Shown here one piece after another: positions 1 through 7,426 of a DNA stretch of 64,000 nucleotides. The position numbers were made by a program, and so were the translations under genes. This DNA comes from UKL13-2 sp036394575. GTDB lineage: Bacteria; Pseudomonadota; Gammaproteobacteria; Burkholderiales; Usitatibacteraceae. The notes below the pieces were generated by a model. That model made no database searches and was not told the DNA's origin. It was given only the letters and a program-made list of their open reading frames with translations. Location: positions 1-64,000 of the forward strand of contig DASWEY010000006.1 in assembly GCA_036394575.1 (NCBI GenBank), in the 5' to 3' direction. Numbering within the stretch: position 1 is the first letter of the stretch; every line of letters begins with the position of its first letter.

Positions 1-141
1 GAGATGGTGATGCCTGGCGACAACGTCAAGATCGTGGTGCAGCTGATTGCGCCGATCGCGATGGAAGACGGGCTGCGTTTTGCGATCCGCGAGGGTGGCC
101 GTACGGTCGGCGCCGGCGTGGTGTCGAAAATCATCAAGTAA
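1..141 (+). CDS. tuf: Elongation factor Tu, C-terminal fragment
   Basis: The window opens inside a reading frame of 46 codons ending at a TAA (139–141). The encoded peptide contains PGDNVKIVVQL and ends GGRTVGAGVVSKIIK, the typical carboxy-terminal beta-barrel domain of EF-Tu, the GTPase that delivers aminoacyl-tRNA to the ribosome. The rest of the gene lies left of the window. Its position immediately before rpsJ matches the tuf copy at the head of the S10 operon in proteobacteria. Confidence 0.96.
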   Translation, partial: EMVMPGDNVKIVVQLIAPIAMEDGLRFAIREGGRTVGAGVVSKIIK

Positions 142-180
142 TCAGGAAATCAGTTAGGTCGCTCAGCACGCTAACATGTA

Positions 181-203
181 CGGCACCCCATTGCGGCGTG
201 CCG
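181..203 (+). promoter_or_regulatory. Hairpin upstream of rpsJ
   Basis: CGGCAC (181–186) pairs perfectly with GTGCCG (198–203), with two further inner G-C pairs after one mismatch. It ends 13 bases before the first rpsJ ATG. It could be part of the tuf–rpsJ intercistronic structure or a weak attenuator. There is no T-run, so it is not a classical terminator. Confidence 0.35.
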
Positions 204-216
204 GCGTAAAGGAAAA

Positions 217-543
217 ATGATGGCAACTGCACAACTCGCCAAACAAAAAATTCGGATTCGCTTGAAGGCGTTCGACTATCGCCTTATCGATCAGTCCGCG
301 CTGGAAATCGTTGAAACGGCCAAGCGCACCGGTGCGGTCGTCAAAGGGCCGGTTCCGTTGCCGACTAAAATAGAGCGTTTTGACGTTCTGCGCTCGCCCC
401 ATGTGAATAAAACTTCGCGCGACCAGTTCGAAATTCGCACGCATCTGCGCTTGATGGACATTATCGATCCGACCGACAAAACGGTCGATGCGCTGATGAA
501 ACTGGATTTGCCGGCCGGTGTGGACGTAGAGATCAAACTGTAA
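217..543 (+). CDS. rpsJ: 30S ribosomal protein S10
   Basis: S10 is part of the 30S head and, as NusE, also of antitermination complexes. The 108-residue product contains the family core KIRIRLKAFDYRLID and the C-terminal block with VDALMKLDLPAGVDVEIKL. It carries about five more N-terminal residues than the usual 103-residue form (MMATAQLAKQ). Two adjacent ATG codons (217 and 220) follow AAAGGAAAA, so either may be used. First gene of the S10 operon after tuf. Confidence 0.97.
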   Translation: MMATAQLAKQKIRIRLKAFDYRLIDQSALEIVETAKRTGAVVKGPVPLPTKIERFDVLRSPHVNKTSRDQFEIRTHLRLMDIIDPTDKTVDALMKLDLPAGVDVEIKL

Positions 544-564
544 GTAAGTAGTAGTGATAAGTAC

Positions 565-593
565 TTGAATTTTCTGGGGGGCGCAGCTATAAT
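565..593 (+). promoter_or_regulatory. Sigma-70-type promoter upstream of rplC
   Basis: TTGAAT (565–570) is followed after exactly 17 bases by a perfect TATAAT (588–593). This lies 22 bases after the rpsJ stop and about 150 bases before the rplC start. It predicts a transcript starting near 600 with a long 5' leader, which would let rplC and later genes be expressed independently of tuf and rpsJ. Motif-based only. Confidence 0.6.
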
Positions 594-660
594 CGCGCCT
601 CTTTGCCGAAAGCGCGCAGACGCCCGGCAGTATGTAACACCGAAACATATGTACAAAACA

Positions 661-682
661 TGCCAGCCAATTGTAGCTGGCA
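661..682 (+). promoter_or_regulatory. Leader hairpin upstream of rplC
   Basis: TGCCAGC (661–667) and GCTGGCA (676–682) form a perfect 7-bp stem with an 8-base loop, followed by an A/T-rich stretch (685–703). It lies in the leader between the 565–593 promoter and rplC. In other proteobacteria the S10 operon is regulated by L4 binding to a structured leader; whether this structure does the same here is inference. Confidence 0.4.
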
Positions 683-745
683 CCTTATAATATATTGTTT
701 TATATGAACAATATGTTATCGGGCAAACTAGAAAGGATTGCGAAG

Positions 746-1414
746 ATGAGTCTTGGTCTCGTCGGCCGGAAGGTTGGCATGACTCGCATTTTTGCGGATG
801 ATGGCACTGCCATTCCCGTAACCGTGCTGGACGTGTCGAACAACCGCATTACCCAAATCAAGACCCCTGCAACGGATGGCTATTCGGCCGTTCAGGTTGC
901 GTTCGGCACCAGACGCGTTACGCGCGTGACCAAGGCGCAAGCCGGTCATTACGCCAAGGCGGGTGTCGAAGCCGGGTCGGTTATCAACGAATTCACGGTT
1001 TCTCCGGAAAAACTCGCCGAATTCAAGATCGGTGAGCAGATTTCCGCTGAAATTTTCACTGCCGGTCAAAAAATCGATGTGCAAGGCACGTCCAAGGGCA
1101 AGGGTTTTTCCGGCGTTATCAAGCGCCACAATTTTTCGTCGAACCGCGCGTCGCACGGCAACTCAAAGTCCCATAATGTGCCGGGTTCAATCGGCATGGC
1201 GCAGGACCCAGGCCGCGTTTTCCCTGGCAAACGCATGGCTGGACATCTTGGCGATGTGACTTGTACCGTGCAGCTGCTCGAAGTTGCCCGCATCGATGTT
1301 GCCCGCCAGCTCGTGTTGGTCAAGGGCTCGGTGCCTGGCTCGACAAACGGAATCGTGATTGTCCATCCCGCATCCAAGACGCCTAAAGCACCACTGGCGA
1401 AAGGGGTGAAATAA
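746..1414 (+). CDS. rplC: 50S ribosomal protein L3
   Basis: Encodes L3, an early 23S rRNA-binding assembly protein. The chosen start gives MSLGLVGRKVGMTRIF, the normal L3 N-terminus, with GAAAGGA 9 bases upstream; an in-frame ATG at 695 would add a non-conserved 17-residue extension and has no good ribosome-binding site. The conserved L3 loop with GTSKGKGFSGVIKRHNF and the SIGMAQDPGRVFPGKRMAGH segment are present. 222 residues. Its TAA stop overlaps the rplD ATG by one base. Confidence 0.97.
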   Translation: MSLGLVGRKVGMTRIFADDGTAIPVTVLDVSNNRITQIKTPATDGYSAVQVAFGTRRVTRVTKAQAGHYAKAGVEAGSVINEFTVSPEKLAEFKIGEQISAEIFTAGQKIDVQGTSKGKGFSGVIKRHNFSSNRASHGNSKSHNVPGSIGMAQDPGRVFPGKRMAGHLGDVTCTVQLLEVARIDVARQLVLVKGSVPGSTNGIVIVHPASKTPKAPLAKGVK

Positions 1415-2034
1415 TGGAACTGAAACTGATTAATGCCAGCGGCGCCGCTGATGGCACCGTTGCCGCGTCCGCCGATTTGTTCGGTCGCGACTATAACGAG
1501 GCGTTAGTGCACCAGGTTGTGACTGCATATCAGGCGAATGCCCGCTCTGGTAATCGCGCGCAGAAGGGGCGTAGCGACGTTCAGAAGTCGACCAAGAAGC
1601 CGTGGCGCCAGAAAGGTACCGGCCGCGCGCGCGCTGGTATGGCATCTTCACCCCTGTGGCGCGGCGGCGGCAAGATTTTCCCGAATTCGCCCGACGAGAA
1701 TTTCTCGCAAAAGGTGAACAAGAAAATGTACCGCGCTGGTATTGCCGCGATTCTGTCGCAACTGGTGCGCGAAGACCGCCTGTCCGTGGTGGACAATATG
1801 ACGATTGATGCCCCGAAGACAAAGTTGCTCGCAACCAAGCTCAAGGGCATGGGGTTGGATCGTGTGTTGATCATCACCGACAACCTGGATGACAACCTGT
1901 ACCTGTCGTCGCGCAATTTGCCCGATGTCCTGGTTCTCGAAGCCAAGCATGCGGATCCGGTTAACTTGGTGCGCTTCCCGAAAATCGTATTGACCAAGGC
2001 TGCGCTCAAACAATTCGAAGAGGTGCTGGCATGA
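1414..2034 (+). CDS. rplD: 50S ribosomal protein L4
   Basis: Encodes L4 (206 residues), which lines the peptide exit tunnel and in E. coli also represses the S10 operon. The characteristic tunnel loop is visible as KKPWRQKGTGRARAG followed by SPLWRGGGKIFP. The ATG overlaps the rplC stop and the 3' end overlaps rplW by four bases (ATGA), so translation is coupled on both sides. Confidence 0.97.
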   Translation: MELKLINASGAADGTVAASADLFGRDYNEALVHQVVTAYQANARSGNRAQKGRSDVQKSTKKPWRQKGTGRARAGMASSPLWRGGGKIFPNSPDENFSQKVNKKMYRAGIAAILSQLVREDRLSVVDNMTIDAPKTKLLATKLKGMGLDRVLIITDNLDDNLYLSSRNLPDVLVLEAKHADPVNLVRFPKIVLTKAALKQFEEVLA

Positions 2035-2339
2035 ACGCTGAACGTCTTCTGACGGTTGTTTTGCGTCCCGTCATCTCCGAAAAGGCCACGATGGTGGCTG
2101 ACAAGCAAAAACAAGTGGTGTTTGAAGTGCTGCGCGACGCGACCAAGGCCGAAGTAAAGGCTGCGGTCGAGCTTCTGTTCAAGGATCAGAAGGTCGAGGT
2201 CGCAAGCGTCAACATTGTTAATCAAAAAGGCAAGGCAAAACGCCATGGGCGTTTCGAAGGCCGTCGCAACCATGTCAAGAAGGCTTATGTCTGCTTGAAG
2301 GGTGAGGGCGATATCAACTTTGCCGAAGGAGCCGCATAA
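2031..2339 (+). CDS. rplW: 50S ribosomal protein L23
   Basis: Encodes L23 (102 residues), the exit-tunnel protein that docks trigger factor and SRP. The family signature is seen in VVLRPVISEKATM at the N-terminus and VNIVNQKGKAKRHG near the C-terminus. It begins in the ATGA overlap with rplD, and its stop overlaps the rplB ATG (TAATGG), continuing the tight coupling of this operon. Confidence 0.96.
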   Translation: MNAERLLTVVLRPVISEKATMVADKQKQVVFEVLRDATKAEVKAAVELLFKDQKVEVASVNIVNQKGKAKRHGRFEGRRNHVKKAYVCLKGEGDINFAEGAA

Positions 2340-3160
2340 TGGCACTCGTCAAAACCAAGCCGACTTCCCCGGGCCGCCGCAGCATGATCAAAGTGGTCAA
2401 CAAGGAGTTGCACAAAGGGGCTCCGGTAGCCTCTTTGGTAGAACCCCAGAGCAAGAATGCGGGTCGTAACCATCATGGCCATATCACGACTCGTCATCAG
2501 GGTGGCGGCCATAAACAACACTACCGCCTGATCGATTTCAAACGCAATGACAAGGACGGTATTGTCGCCAAGGTTGAACGGCTCGAATATGATCCGAACC
2601 GCAGCGCCAACATCGCTTTGCTCTGTTATGTGGATGGTGAGCGTCGCTACATCATTGCGCCGAAGGGTATTTCGGCAGACATGCAGGTTGTATCAGGTGC
2701 CGATGCGCCAATCAAGGTTGGCAACACCCTGCCGCTGCGAAATATTCCTGTAGGTTCCACGATCCACTGCATTGAATTGCAACCCGGCAAAGGCGCTCAG
2801 TTGGCGCGTTCGGCCGGCGCGTCTGTGCAATTGTTGGCACGCGAAGGCGTGTACGCTCAACTGCGCATGCGTTCTGGCGAGATTCGCAAAGTTCACGTCG
2901 ATTGTCGTGCCACCCTTGGCGAAGTCGGCAATGGTGAGCACAGCCTGCGCGTCATCGGTAAGGCGGGCGCCAACCGCTGGCGCGGCATTCGTCCGACGGT
3001 TCGCGGCATTTCCATGAATCCGGTTGATCACCCACACGGTGGTCGTTCCAATGGCGGCGGACACCCGGTGTCCCCTTGGGGTCAGGCTGCCAAAGGCAAA
3101 AAGACCCGCACCAACAAGCGCACACAGAACATGATTGTTCGTGACCGTCGTAAAGCATAA
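2339..3160 (+). CDS. rplB: 50S ribosomal protein L2
   Basis: Encodes L2 (273 residues), required for subunit association and the peptidyl transferase centre. Conserved elements include KPTSPGRR at the N-terminus, the RNHHGHITTRHQGGGHK segment, and the C-terminal VRGISMNPVDHPHGGR motif with the histidine essential for peptidyl transferase activity. Full length, no anomaly. It starts at the rplW stop and is followed by a 25-base gap to rpsS. Confidence 0.97.
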   Translation: MALVKTKPTSPGRRSMIKVVNKELHKGAPVASLVEPQSKNAGRNHHGHITTRHQGGGHKQHYRLIDFKRNDKDGIVAKVERLEYDPNRSANIALLCYVDGERRYIIAPKGISADMQVVSGADAPIKVGNTLPLRNIPVGSTIHCIELQPGKGAQLARSAGASVQLLAREGVYAQLRMRSGEIRKVHVDCRATLGEVGNGEHSLRVIGKAGANRWRGIRPTVRGISMNPVDHPHGGRSNGGGHPVSPWGQAAKGKKTRTNKRTQNMIVRDRRKA

Positions 3161-3185
3161 CGGCGAGCCTGAAAGGACTATCTAA

Positions 3186-3473
3186 ATGACACGTTCAGTA
3201 AAAAAGGGCCCGTTCGTTGACGGCCACCTCATGAAAAAGGTGGAAGCTGCCATCGCAATCAAGGATCGCAAGCCGATCAAGACTTGGTCGCGTCGTTCCA
3301 CCATTCTTCCGGACTTCGTCGGCTTAACCATAGCGGTGCATAACGGGAAGCAGCATATCCCTGTATACGTCAGCGAAAACATGGTTGGTCACAAGCTTGG
3401 CGAATTCGCGCTTACGCGTACCTTCAAAGGCCATCCGGCCGACAAGAAGGCCGCTGCGTCGGCCAAGAAATAA
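3186..3473 (+). CDS. rpsS: 30S ribosomal protein S19
   Basis: Encodes S19 (95 residues), a 30S head protein that contacts S13 and the A-site tRNA. MTRSVKKGPFVDGHLMKKV and the core TWSRRSTILPDFVG with HNGKQHIPVYV are typical. The last residues are a short Ala/Lys-rich tail. GAAAGGA lies upstream of the start. Confidence 0.97.
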   Translation: MTRSVKKGPFVDGHLMKKVEAAIAIKDRKPIKTWSRRSTILPDFVGLTIAVHNGKQHIPVYVSENMVGHKLGEFALTRTFKGHPADKKAAASAKK

Positions 3474-3484
3474 GGAGCGAGGAC

Positions 3485-3823
3485 ATGCAAGTCTCTGCTA
3501 ATTTGTACGGTGTGCGACTGTCTGCGCAAAAGGGCCGCTTGGTTGCGGACCTGATTCGTGGCAAAAAGGTCGATCTCGCCTTAAATATTCTCGCGTTTAC
3601 GCCGAAAAAAGGCGCAACCATCATCAAGAAGGTGCTGGAATCCGCGATTGCCAACGCCGAGCACAATAACGGTGCCGATATCGATGAATTGAAAGTTGCA
3701 AAAGTCATCGTCGAAAAGGGGCCGGTATTAAAGCGTTTTACGGCACGTGCCAAGGGCCGTGGTAACCGCATCATCAAGCCGACGTGCCACGTCTTTGTGA
3801 CGGTTGGCGACGGCAAGGTTTAA
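3485..3823 (+). CDS. rplV: 50S ribosomal protein L22
   Basis: Encodes L22 (112 residues), whose beta-hairpin reaches the exit tunnel and contributes to macrolide binding. VRLSAQKGRLVADLIRGKKV is the typical N-terminal domain, and the hairpin segment RFTARAKGRGNRIIKPTCH is intact. A ribosome-binding site AGGAGCGAGG precedes the ATG, and the gap after rpsS is 11 bases. Confidence 0.97.
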   Translation: MQVSANLYGVRLSAQKGRLVADLIRGKKVDLALNILAFTPKKGATIIKKVLESAIANAEHNNGADIDELKVAKVIVEKGPVLKRFTARAKGRGNRIIKPTCHVFVTVGDGKV

Positions 3824-3833
3824 GGGAGCGACG

Positions 3834-4550
3834 ATGGGTCAAAAAATATCTCCAACCGGTTTTCGTCTCGCGGTTCACAAGAACTTCGCTTCGAAGTGGT
3901 ACGCCAACAGCAAGAATTTTCCGATCATGCTGCTTGAGGACATTAAAGTCCGTACCTACCTCAAGAAGAAGCTTGCCAATGCAAGCGTAGGCAAGATTGT
4001 CATTGAGCGCCCGACCAAAAATGCAAAAATAACGATTTATTCTTCGCGTCCTGGCGTGGTGATTGGCAAGAAGGGCGAAGACATTGAAAATCTTCGTACA
4101 GAACTGACCAAGCTGATGGGCGTGCCGGTACACGTCAATATTGAAGAAATCCGCAAGCCCGAGACCGATGCGCAATTGATCGCCGACGGTATCACGGCTC
4201 AGCTTGAAAAGCGTGTCATGTTCCGCCGCGCCATGAAGCGCGCAATGCAGAATGCGATGCGTCTTGGCGCCCAGGGGATCAAGATTACCTCGTCGGGCCG
4301 CCTGAACGGGATTGAAATCGCGCGGACTGAATGGTATCGCGAGGGGCGTGTGCCGCTCCATACTTTGCGTGCCGATATCGATTTCGGTTTTTCCGAGGCG
4401 CGCACCACTTATGGCGTGATCGGCGTGAAGGTTCTTGTATTCAAGGGCGAAGTGCTGGGCAAGGGCGAACAACCTGTAGCCGCGCCTGAGCCGCAAGCTG
4501 AACCGCGTAAGCCGCGTAGAGCAGGAGTGAAAAATGCTGCAACCAGCTAG
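3834..4550 (+). CDS. rpsC: 30S ribosomal protein S3
   Basis: Encodes S3 (238 residues), a mRNA-entry-channel protein with KH domain. The start at 3834 gives MGQKISPTGFRL, the conserved N-terminus, with GGGAG just upstream; an upstream in-frame ATG at 3804 lies inside rplV and is rejected. The KH GXXG motif appears as VVIGKKGEDIE. Its 3' end overlaps rplP by 17 bases. Confidence 0.97.
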   Translation: MGQKISPTGFRLAVHKNFASKWYANSKNFPIMLLEDIKVRTYLKKKLANASVGKIVIERPTKNAKITIYSSRPGVVIGKKGEDIENLRTELTKLMGVPVHVNIEEIRKPETDAQLIADGITAQLEKRVMFRRAMKRAMQNAMRLGAQGIKITSSGRLNGIEIARTEWYREGRVPLHTLRADIDFGFSEARTTYGVIGVKVLVFKGEVLGKGEQPVAAPEPQAEPRKPRRAGVKNAATS

Positions 4551-4950
4551 AAGAAAATACCGCAAGGAACAGAAAGGCCGTAACAAGGGCATTGCGACTA
4601 CGGGCGCAAAAGTGTCCTTTGGCGAATTCGGCTTGAAAGCGATTGGCCGTGGTCGATTGACTGCTCGCCAGATTGAAGCTGCACGTCGTGCAATGACCCG
4701 GCATATCAAGCGCGGCGGCCGCATCTGGATTCGTATTTTCCCGGACAAGCCGATTTCGAAAAAGCCGGCGGAAGTTCGCATGGGTAACGGCAAGGGCTCT
4801 CCCGAGTATTTTGTGGCCGAGATCCAGCCGGGCAAAGTTCTGTATGAAATGGACGGCGTAGACGAGGCGCTGGCGCGCGAAGCGTTTACATTGGCCGCTG
4901 CCAAATTGCCGATCAAGTGCGCTTTTGTGCACCGCCTGCTCGGTCAATAG
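4534..4950 (+). CDS. rplP: 50S ribosomal protein L16
   Basis: Encodes L16 (138 residues), which organises the A-site region of the 50S subunit. It begins MLQPARRKYRKEQKGRN, as the family does, and contains the RHIKRGGRIWIRIFPDKP block and the MGNGKGSPEYFVAEI motif. The start lies inside the end of rpsC, and the gene is followed by rpmC after six bases. Confidence 0.97.
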   Translation: MLQPARRKYRKEQKGRNKGIATTGAKVSFGEFGLKAIGRGRLTARQIEAARRAMTRHIKRGGRIWIRIFPDKPISKKPAEVRMGNGKGSPEYFVAEIQPGKVLYEMDGVDEALAREAFTLAAAKLPIKCAFVHRLLGQ

Positions 4951-4956
4951 AAGGGG

Positions 4957-5160
4957 ATGATGATGAATACCAAGGAAATGCGGGCGAAATCCCCGGAAGA
5001 TCTGAACAAGGAGTTGCTTGAGCTGCGCAAGGCGCAATTTTCCCTGCGCATGCAAGCCGCTACCCAGCAGTTGACCAAGACCACAGAAATGGCCCGGGTC
5101 AAGCGCGAGGTCGCGCAGATCAAGACAATCCTGACTGAGAAAGTGAGCGCAGCCAAATGA
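4957..5160 (+). CDS. rpmC: 50S ribosomal protein L29
   Basis: Encodes L29 (up to 67 residues), a small two-helix protein beside the exit tunnel. The helical signature KELLELRKAQFSLRMQAATQ is clear. Three consecutive ATG codons (4957, 4960, 4963) follow AAGGGG; from Shine-Dalgarno spacing the third (MNTKEMRAKSPEDL) is the best placed start, so the N-terminus is uncertain by two residues. The stop overlaps rpsQ (ATGA). Confidence 0.95.
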   Translation: MMMNTKEMRAKSPEDLNKELLELRKAQFSLRMQAATQQLTKTTEMARVKREVAQIKTILTEKVSAAK

Positions 5161-5444
5161 ATCAGGCCGCCAATCAAACCATTGCCGAAAACAGAACCAA
5201 ACGTACCCTGACGGGTGTCGTGGTGAGCGACAAGATGAACAAGACCGTTACGGTTTTGGTCGAGCGTCGCGTGATGCACCCAGTCTTGGGCAAAGTTGTG
5301 CGCCGCTCGAAGAAATACCATGCGCATAGCGAAAATAATGAATTTAAGGCGGGCGATACGGTTCTTATTGAGGAAACCCGTCCTTTGTCCAAGACCAAAG
5401 CTTGGAAGGTGACGCAGTTGCTTGAAAAAGCTCGTGTTGAGTAG
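5157..5444 (+). CDS. rpsQ: 30S ribosomal protein S17
   Basis: Encodes S17 (95 residues), an OB-fold primary 16S rRNA binder. The motif RTLTGVVVSDKMNKTVTVLV is diagnostic, followed by HPVLGKVVRRSKKYHAH. The start lies in the ATGA overlap with rpmC. This is the last gene of the S10-type operon; a strong terminator follows 20 bases after the stop. Confidence 0.97.
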   Translation: MNQAANQTIAENRTKRTLTGVVVSDKMNKTVTVLVERRVMHPVLGKVVRRSKKYHAHSENNEFKAGDTVLIEETRPLSKTKAWKVTQLLEKARVE

Positions 5445-5464
5445 TTTTTTTGACTGAAGTACTC

Positions 5465-5490
5465 AAAAGCCCGCATCAGCGGGCTTTTTT
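5465..5490 (+). terminator. Rho-independent terminator after rpsQ
   Basis: AAAAGCCCGC (5465–5474), a 4-base loop ATCA, then GCGGGCTTTTTT (5479–5490). The stem is perfect and followed by a T-run. It separates the S10-type operon from the dehydrogenase gene and the spc-type operon. Confidence 0.92.
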
Positions 5491-5617
5491 ATTGTGCTCT
5501 GTGGATTTTCGACTGTGCACCCGCTTGGCGACTGCGCTTGATGCCAAGTGACGAAGTTAATCGCTGCGCATGTCAGAATTCGTTCTAATCCACAATTTTG
5601 TCAGCCAGGGGAAAACT

Positions 5618-6391
5618 ATGGGGGCGATGAACCTTTTTGACCTTAGCGGTCGCGTTGCACTCGTTACAGGAGGGTCGCGTGGCCTTGGACTTCAAATCGC
5701 GCGAGGATTCGGTGCCATGGGTGCCAAGCTCGCATTAACCGCCAGAAAAGCCGACGAACTGGCCCGGGCCAAGGCAGAGCTTGAAGCGTCGGGTTTTGAC
5801 GTACATATCTTCCCCAGCGACCTTTCCAAACCGGAAATGGTGGCTCCCATGGTTGATGCGGTTATCAGTCATTTTGGCAATATCGATATTCTGGTGAACA
5901 ACGCCGGCGCCTCCTGGGGGGCGCCCGCTGAGGAGTACCCACTGGAGGCTTGGAACAAGATTATCGCGACAAATTTGACCGGTGCCTGGCTTGTCGCACA
6001 ACAGGTTGGTGCCAAAACGATGATTCCCCGTAAACGCGGCAGCATTATCAATATTGCATCTGTTGCCGGTCTTCGTGGACAAATGGGGGCAATGCAGACC
6101 ATTGCCTACAATACGAGCAAGGGCGGTATCGTTAATTTTACGAGGGCATTGGCCGCCGAATGGGCCAAGTACGAAGTGCGGGTAAATGCGCTGGCGCCAG
6201 GATTTTTCCCCTCCAAAATGAGCGCCGGTGTCCTGAAGGTCATAGACAAGCAAATCCTGGGCATGACCCCGCTGGGGCGTCTGGGGGGAGACGAAGACCT
6301 CATGGGACCAGCGATTTTCCTAGCATCCGATGCGGCCGCATATGTAACAGGGCAGATTCTCTCCGTGGACGGAGGCATGACTGCGGTTTGA
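5618..6391 (+). CDS. Short-chain dehydrogenase/reductase (SDR) inserted between rpsQ and rplN
   Basis: A classical SDR of 257 residues. The cofactor motif TGGSRGLG is at residues 18–25, NNAG at 94–97, and the catalytic triad is S148, Y164 and K168 (YNTSK). It most resembles the gluconate 5-dehydrogenase / 3-oxoacyl-ACP reductase-like branch, but the substrate cannot be read from sequence. The start at 5618 (MGAMNLFDLSG) is chosen because AGGGGAAAA lies directly upstream; an in-frame ATG at 5570 would add 16 residues. It sits alone between the rpsQ terminator and the rplN promoter, at the usual S10/spc operon boundary, so it is probably its own transcription unit. No ribosomal role is implied. 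Confidence 0.9.
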   Translation: MGAMNLFDLSGRVALVTGGSRGLGLQIARGFGAMGAKLALTARKADELARAKAELEASGFDVHIFPSDLSKPEMVAPMVDAVISHFGNIDILVNNAGASWGAPAEEYPLEAWNKIIATNLTGAWLVAQQVGAKTMIPRKRGSIINIASVAGLRGQMGAMQTIAYNTSKGGIVNFTRALAAEWAKYEVRVNALAPGFFPSKMSAGVLKVIDKQILGMTPLGRLGGDEDLMGPAIFLASDAAAYVTGQILSVDGGMTAV

Positions 6392-6460
6392 TAAGAGAAT
6401 TCCACCTTGACGCGACATAGTTCCAAAATTGCCGCACAACAACAATTATTCATACGGGGC

Positions 6461-6490
6461 TTGCGCTGATCAACCGATACGCGCTATACT
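6461..6490 (+). promoter_or_regulatory. Promoter of the spc-type operon (rplN onward)
   Basis: TTGCGC (6461–6466) and TATACT (6485–6490) are separated by 18 bases. It lies 70 bases after the dehydrogenase stop and about 230 bases upstream of rplN. It would restart transcription of the ribosomal genes after the insertion. Motif-based. Confidence 0.55.
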
Positions 6491-6719
6491 CCAAGACTTG
6501 CTGCTCTAGCCGTGGCTTCGTCGGCTAAGAGTCTACTTAAATGTACAACGTTATCAAACGTTTGCATCGCCCAAGCGTCAGCCGAAGCCGATTTTAAGCG
6601 TGCGGGCAAAAGTTGCTTTCTAACCTGTCGGAAATTTCCTCGGAAATTGCCGATGAAAGACGGATCCAAAACTGGCTGCTTCGGTAACGCCGAAGCAGGT
6701 TAAGTTGGAGAGATAAAAA
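6491..6719 (+). promoter_or_regulatory. Structured 5' leader of rplN
   Basis: This 328-base gap (6392–6719) holds no supported gene. After the promoter it contains two clear inverted repeats: AATTTCC/GGAAATT (6633–6639 and 6642–6648, 2-base loop) and the perfect 9-bp hairpin CTGCTTCGG/CCGAAGCAG (6676–6684 and 6690–6698, loop TAACG). The latter ends seven bases before the GGAGAG ribosome-binding site of rplN, so it could affect translation initiation. In E. coli the spc operon is autoregulated by S8 at the L5 start, not here, so any control at this site would be different. That is inference. Confidence 0.45.
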
Positions 6720-7088
6720 ATGATCCAGATGCAGTCGATTCTCGACGTCGCCGATAACACCGGCGCGCGGTCGGTGATGTGTATCAAAGTCCTTGGCGGC
6801 TCCAAACGGCGCTATGCGGGCATTGGTGACATCATCAAAGTCAGTATCAAATCTGCCCAGCCGCGCGGTCGCGTGAAAAAAGGGGAGGTTTACAACGCCG
6901 TGGTGGTTCGTACCGCCAAGGGTGTTCGCCGTAACGATGGCTCCTTGATCAAGTTTGACGGCAATGCCGCTGTCCTCTTGAATGCCAAGCTCGAGCCGAT
7001 CGGTACGCGTATCTTTGGGCCAGTCACGCGTGAGCTGCGCAACGAGCGCTTCATGAAAATCGTGTCGCTGGCGCCAGAAGTGCTGTAA
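6720..7088 (+). CDS. rplN: 50S ribosomal protein L14
   Basis: Encodes L14 (122 residues), part of the inter-subunit bridge region. MIQMQSILDVADNTGAR is the standard N-terminus and the C-terminal GPVTRELRNERFMKIVSLAPEV block is intact. GGAGAGATAAAAA precedes the ATG. First gene of the spc-type operon downstream of the inserted dehydrogenase. Confidence 0.97.
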   Translation: MIQMQSILDVADNTGARSVMCIKVLGGSKRRYAGIGDIIKVSIKSAQPRGRVKKGEVYNAVVVRTAKGVRRNDGSLIKFDGNAAVLLNAKLEPIGTRIFGPVTRELRNERFMKIVSLAPEVL

Positions 7089-7098
7089 GGAGCCCAGG

Positions 7099-7419
7099 AT
7101 GAATAAAATTCGCAAAGGCGATCAAGTGGTCGTCATCACCGGTAAAGACAAGGGCAAGCGCGGCACCGTGCTGCGCGTGATGCCTGACGCTGAGCGCGTG
7201 TTGGTGGATGGCATTAACCGCGTGAAGAAGCACACCAAGCCCAACCCGATGAAGGGAACGACTGGTGGAATTCTCGAAAAAGAGATGCCGATTCACGTTT
7301 CGAACATCGCTATTTTCAATCCCGCGACCAGCAAGGCTGATCGGGTCGGCTTCAAGACGTTGGAAGATGCGCGCAAAGTTCGCGTGTTCCGTTCCAACGG
7401 CGAAGTCGTCGATGCATAA
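7099..7419 (+). CDS. rplX: 50S ribosomal protein L24
   Basis: Encodes L24 (106 residues), an assembly-initiating 23S rRNA-binding protein with a KOW motif. MNKIRKGDQVVVITGKDKGK followed by RGTVLRV is the KOW region. AAGGAGCCCAGG provides a strong ribosome-binding site. Spacing is 10 bases from rplN and 7 to rplE. Confidence 0.97.
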   Translation: MNKIRKGDQVVVITGKDKGKRGTVLRVMPDAERVLVDGINRVKKHTKPNPMKGTTGGILEKEMPIHVSNIAIFNPATSKADRVGFKTLEDARKVRVFRSNGEVVDA

Positions 7420-7426
7420 GGAGTGA

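Noticed and set aside
686..691. TATAAT upstream of rplC as a second promoter
   Set aside because: No -35 element at 16–19 bases; the position 17 bases upstream falls within the 661–682 hairpin and does not resemble TTGACA.
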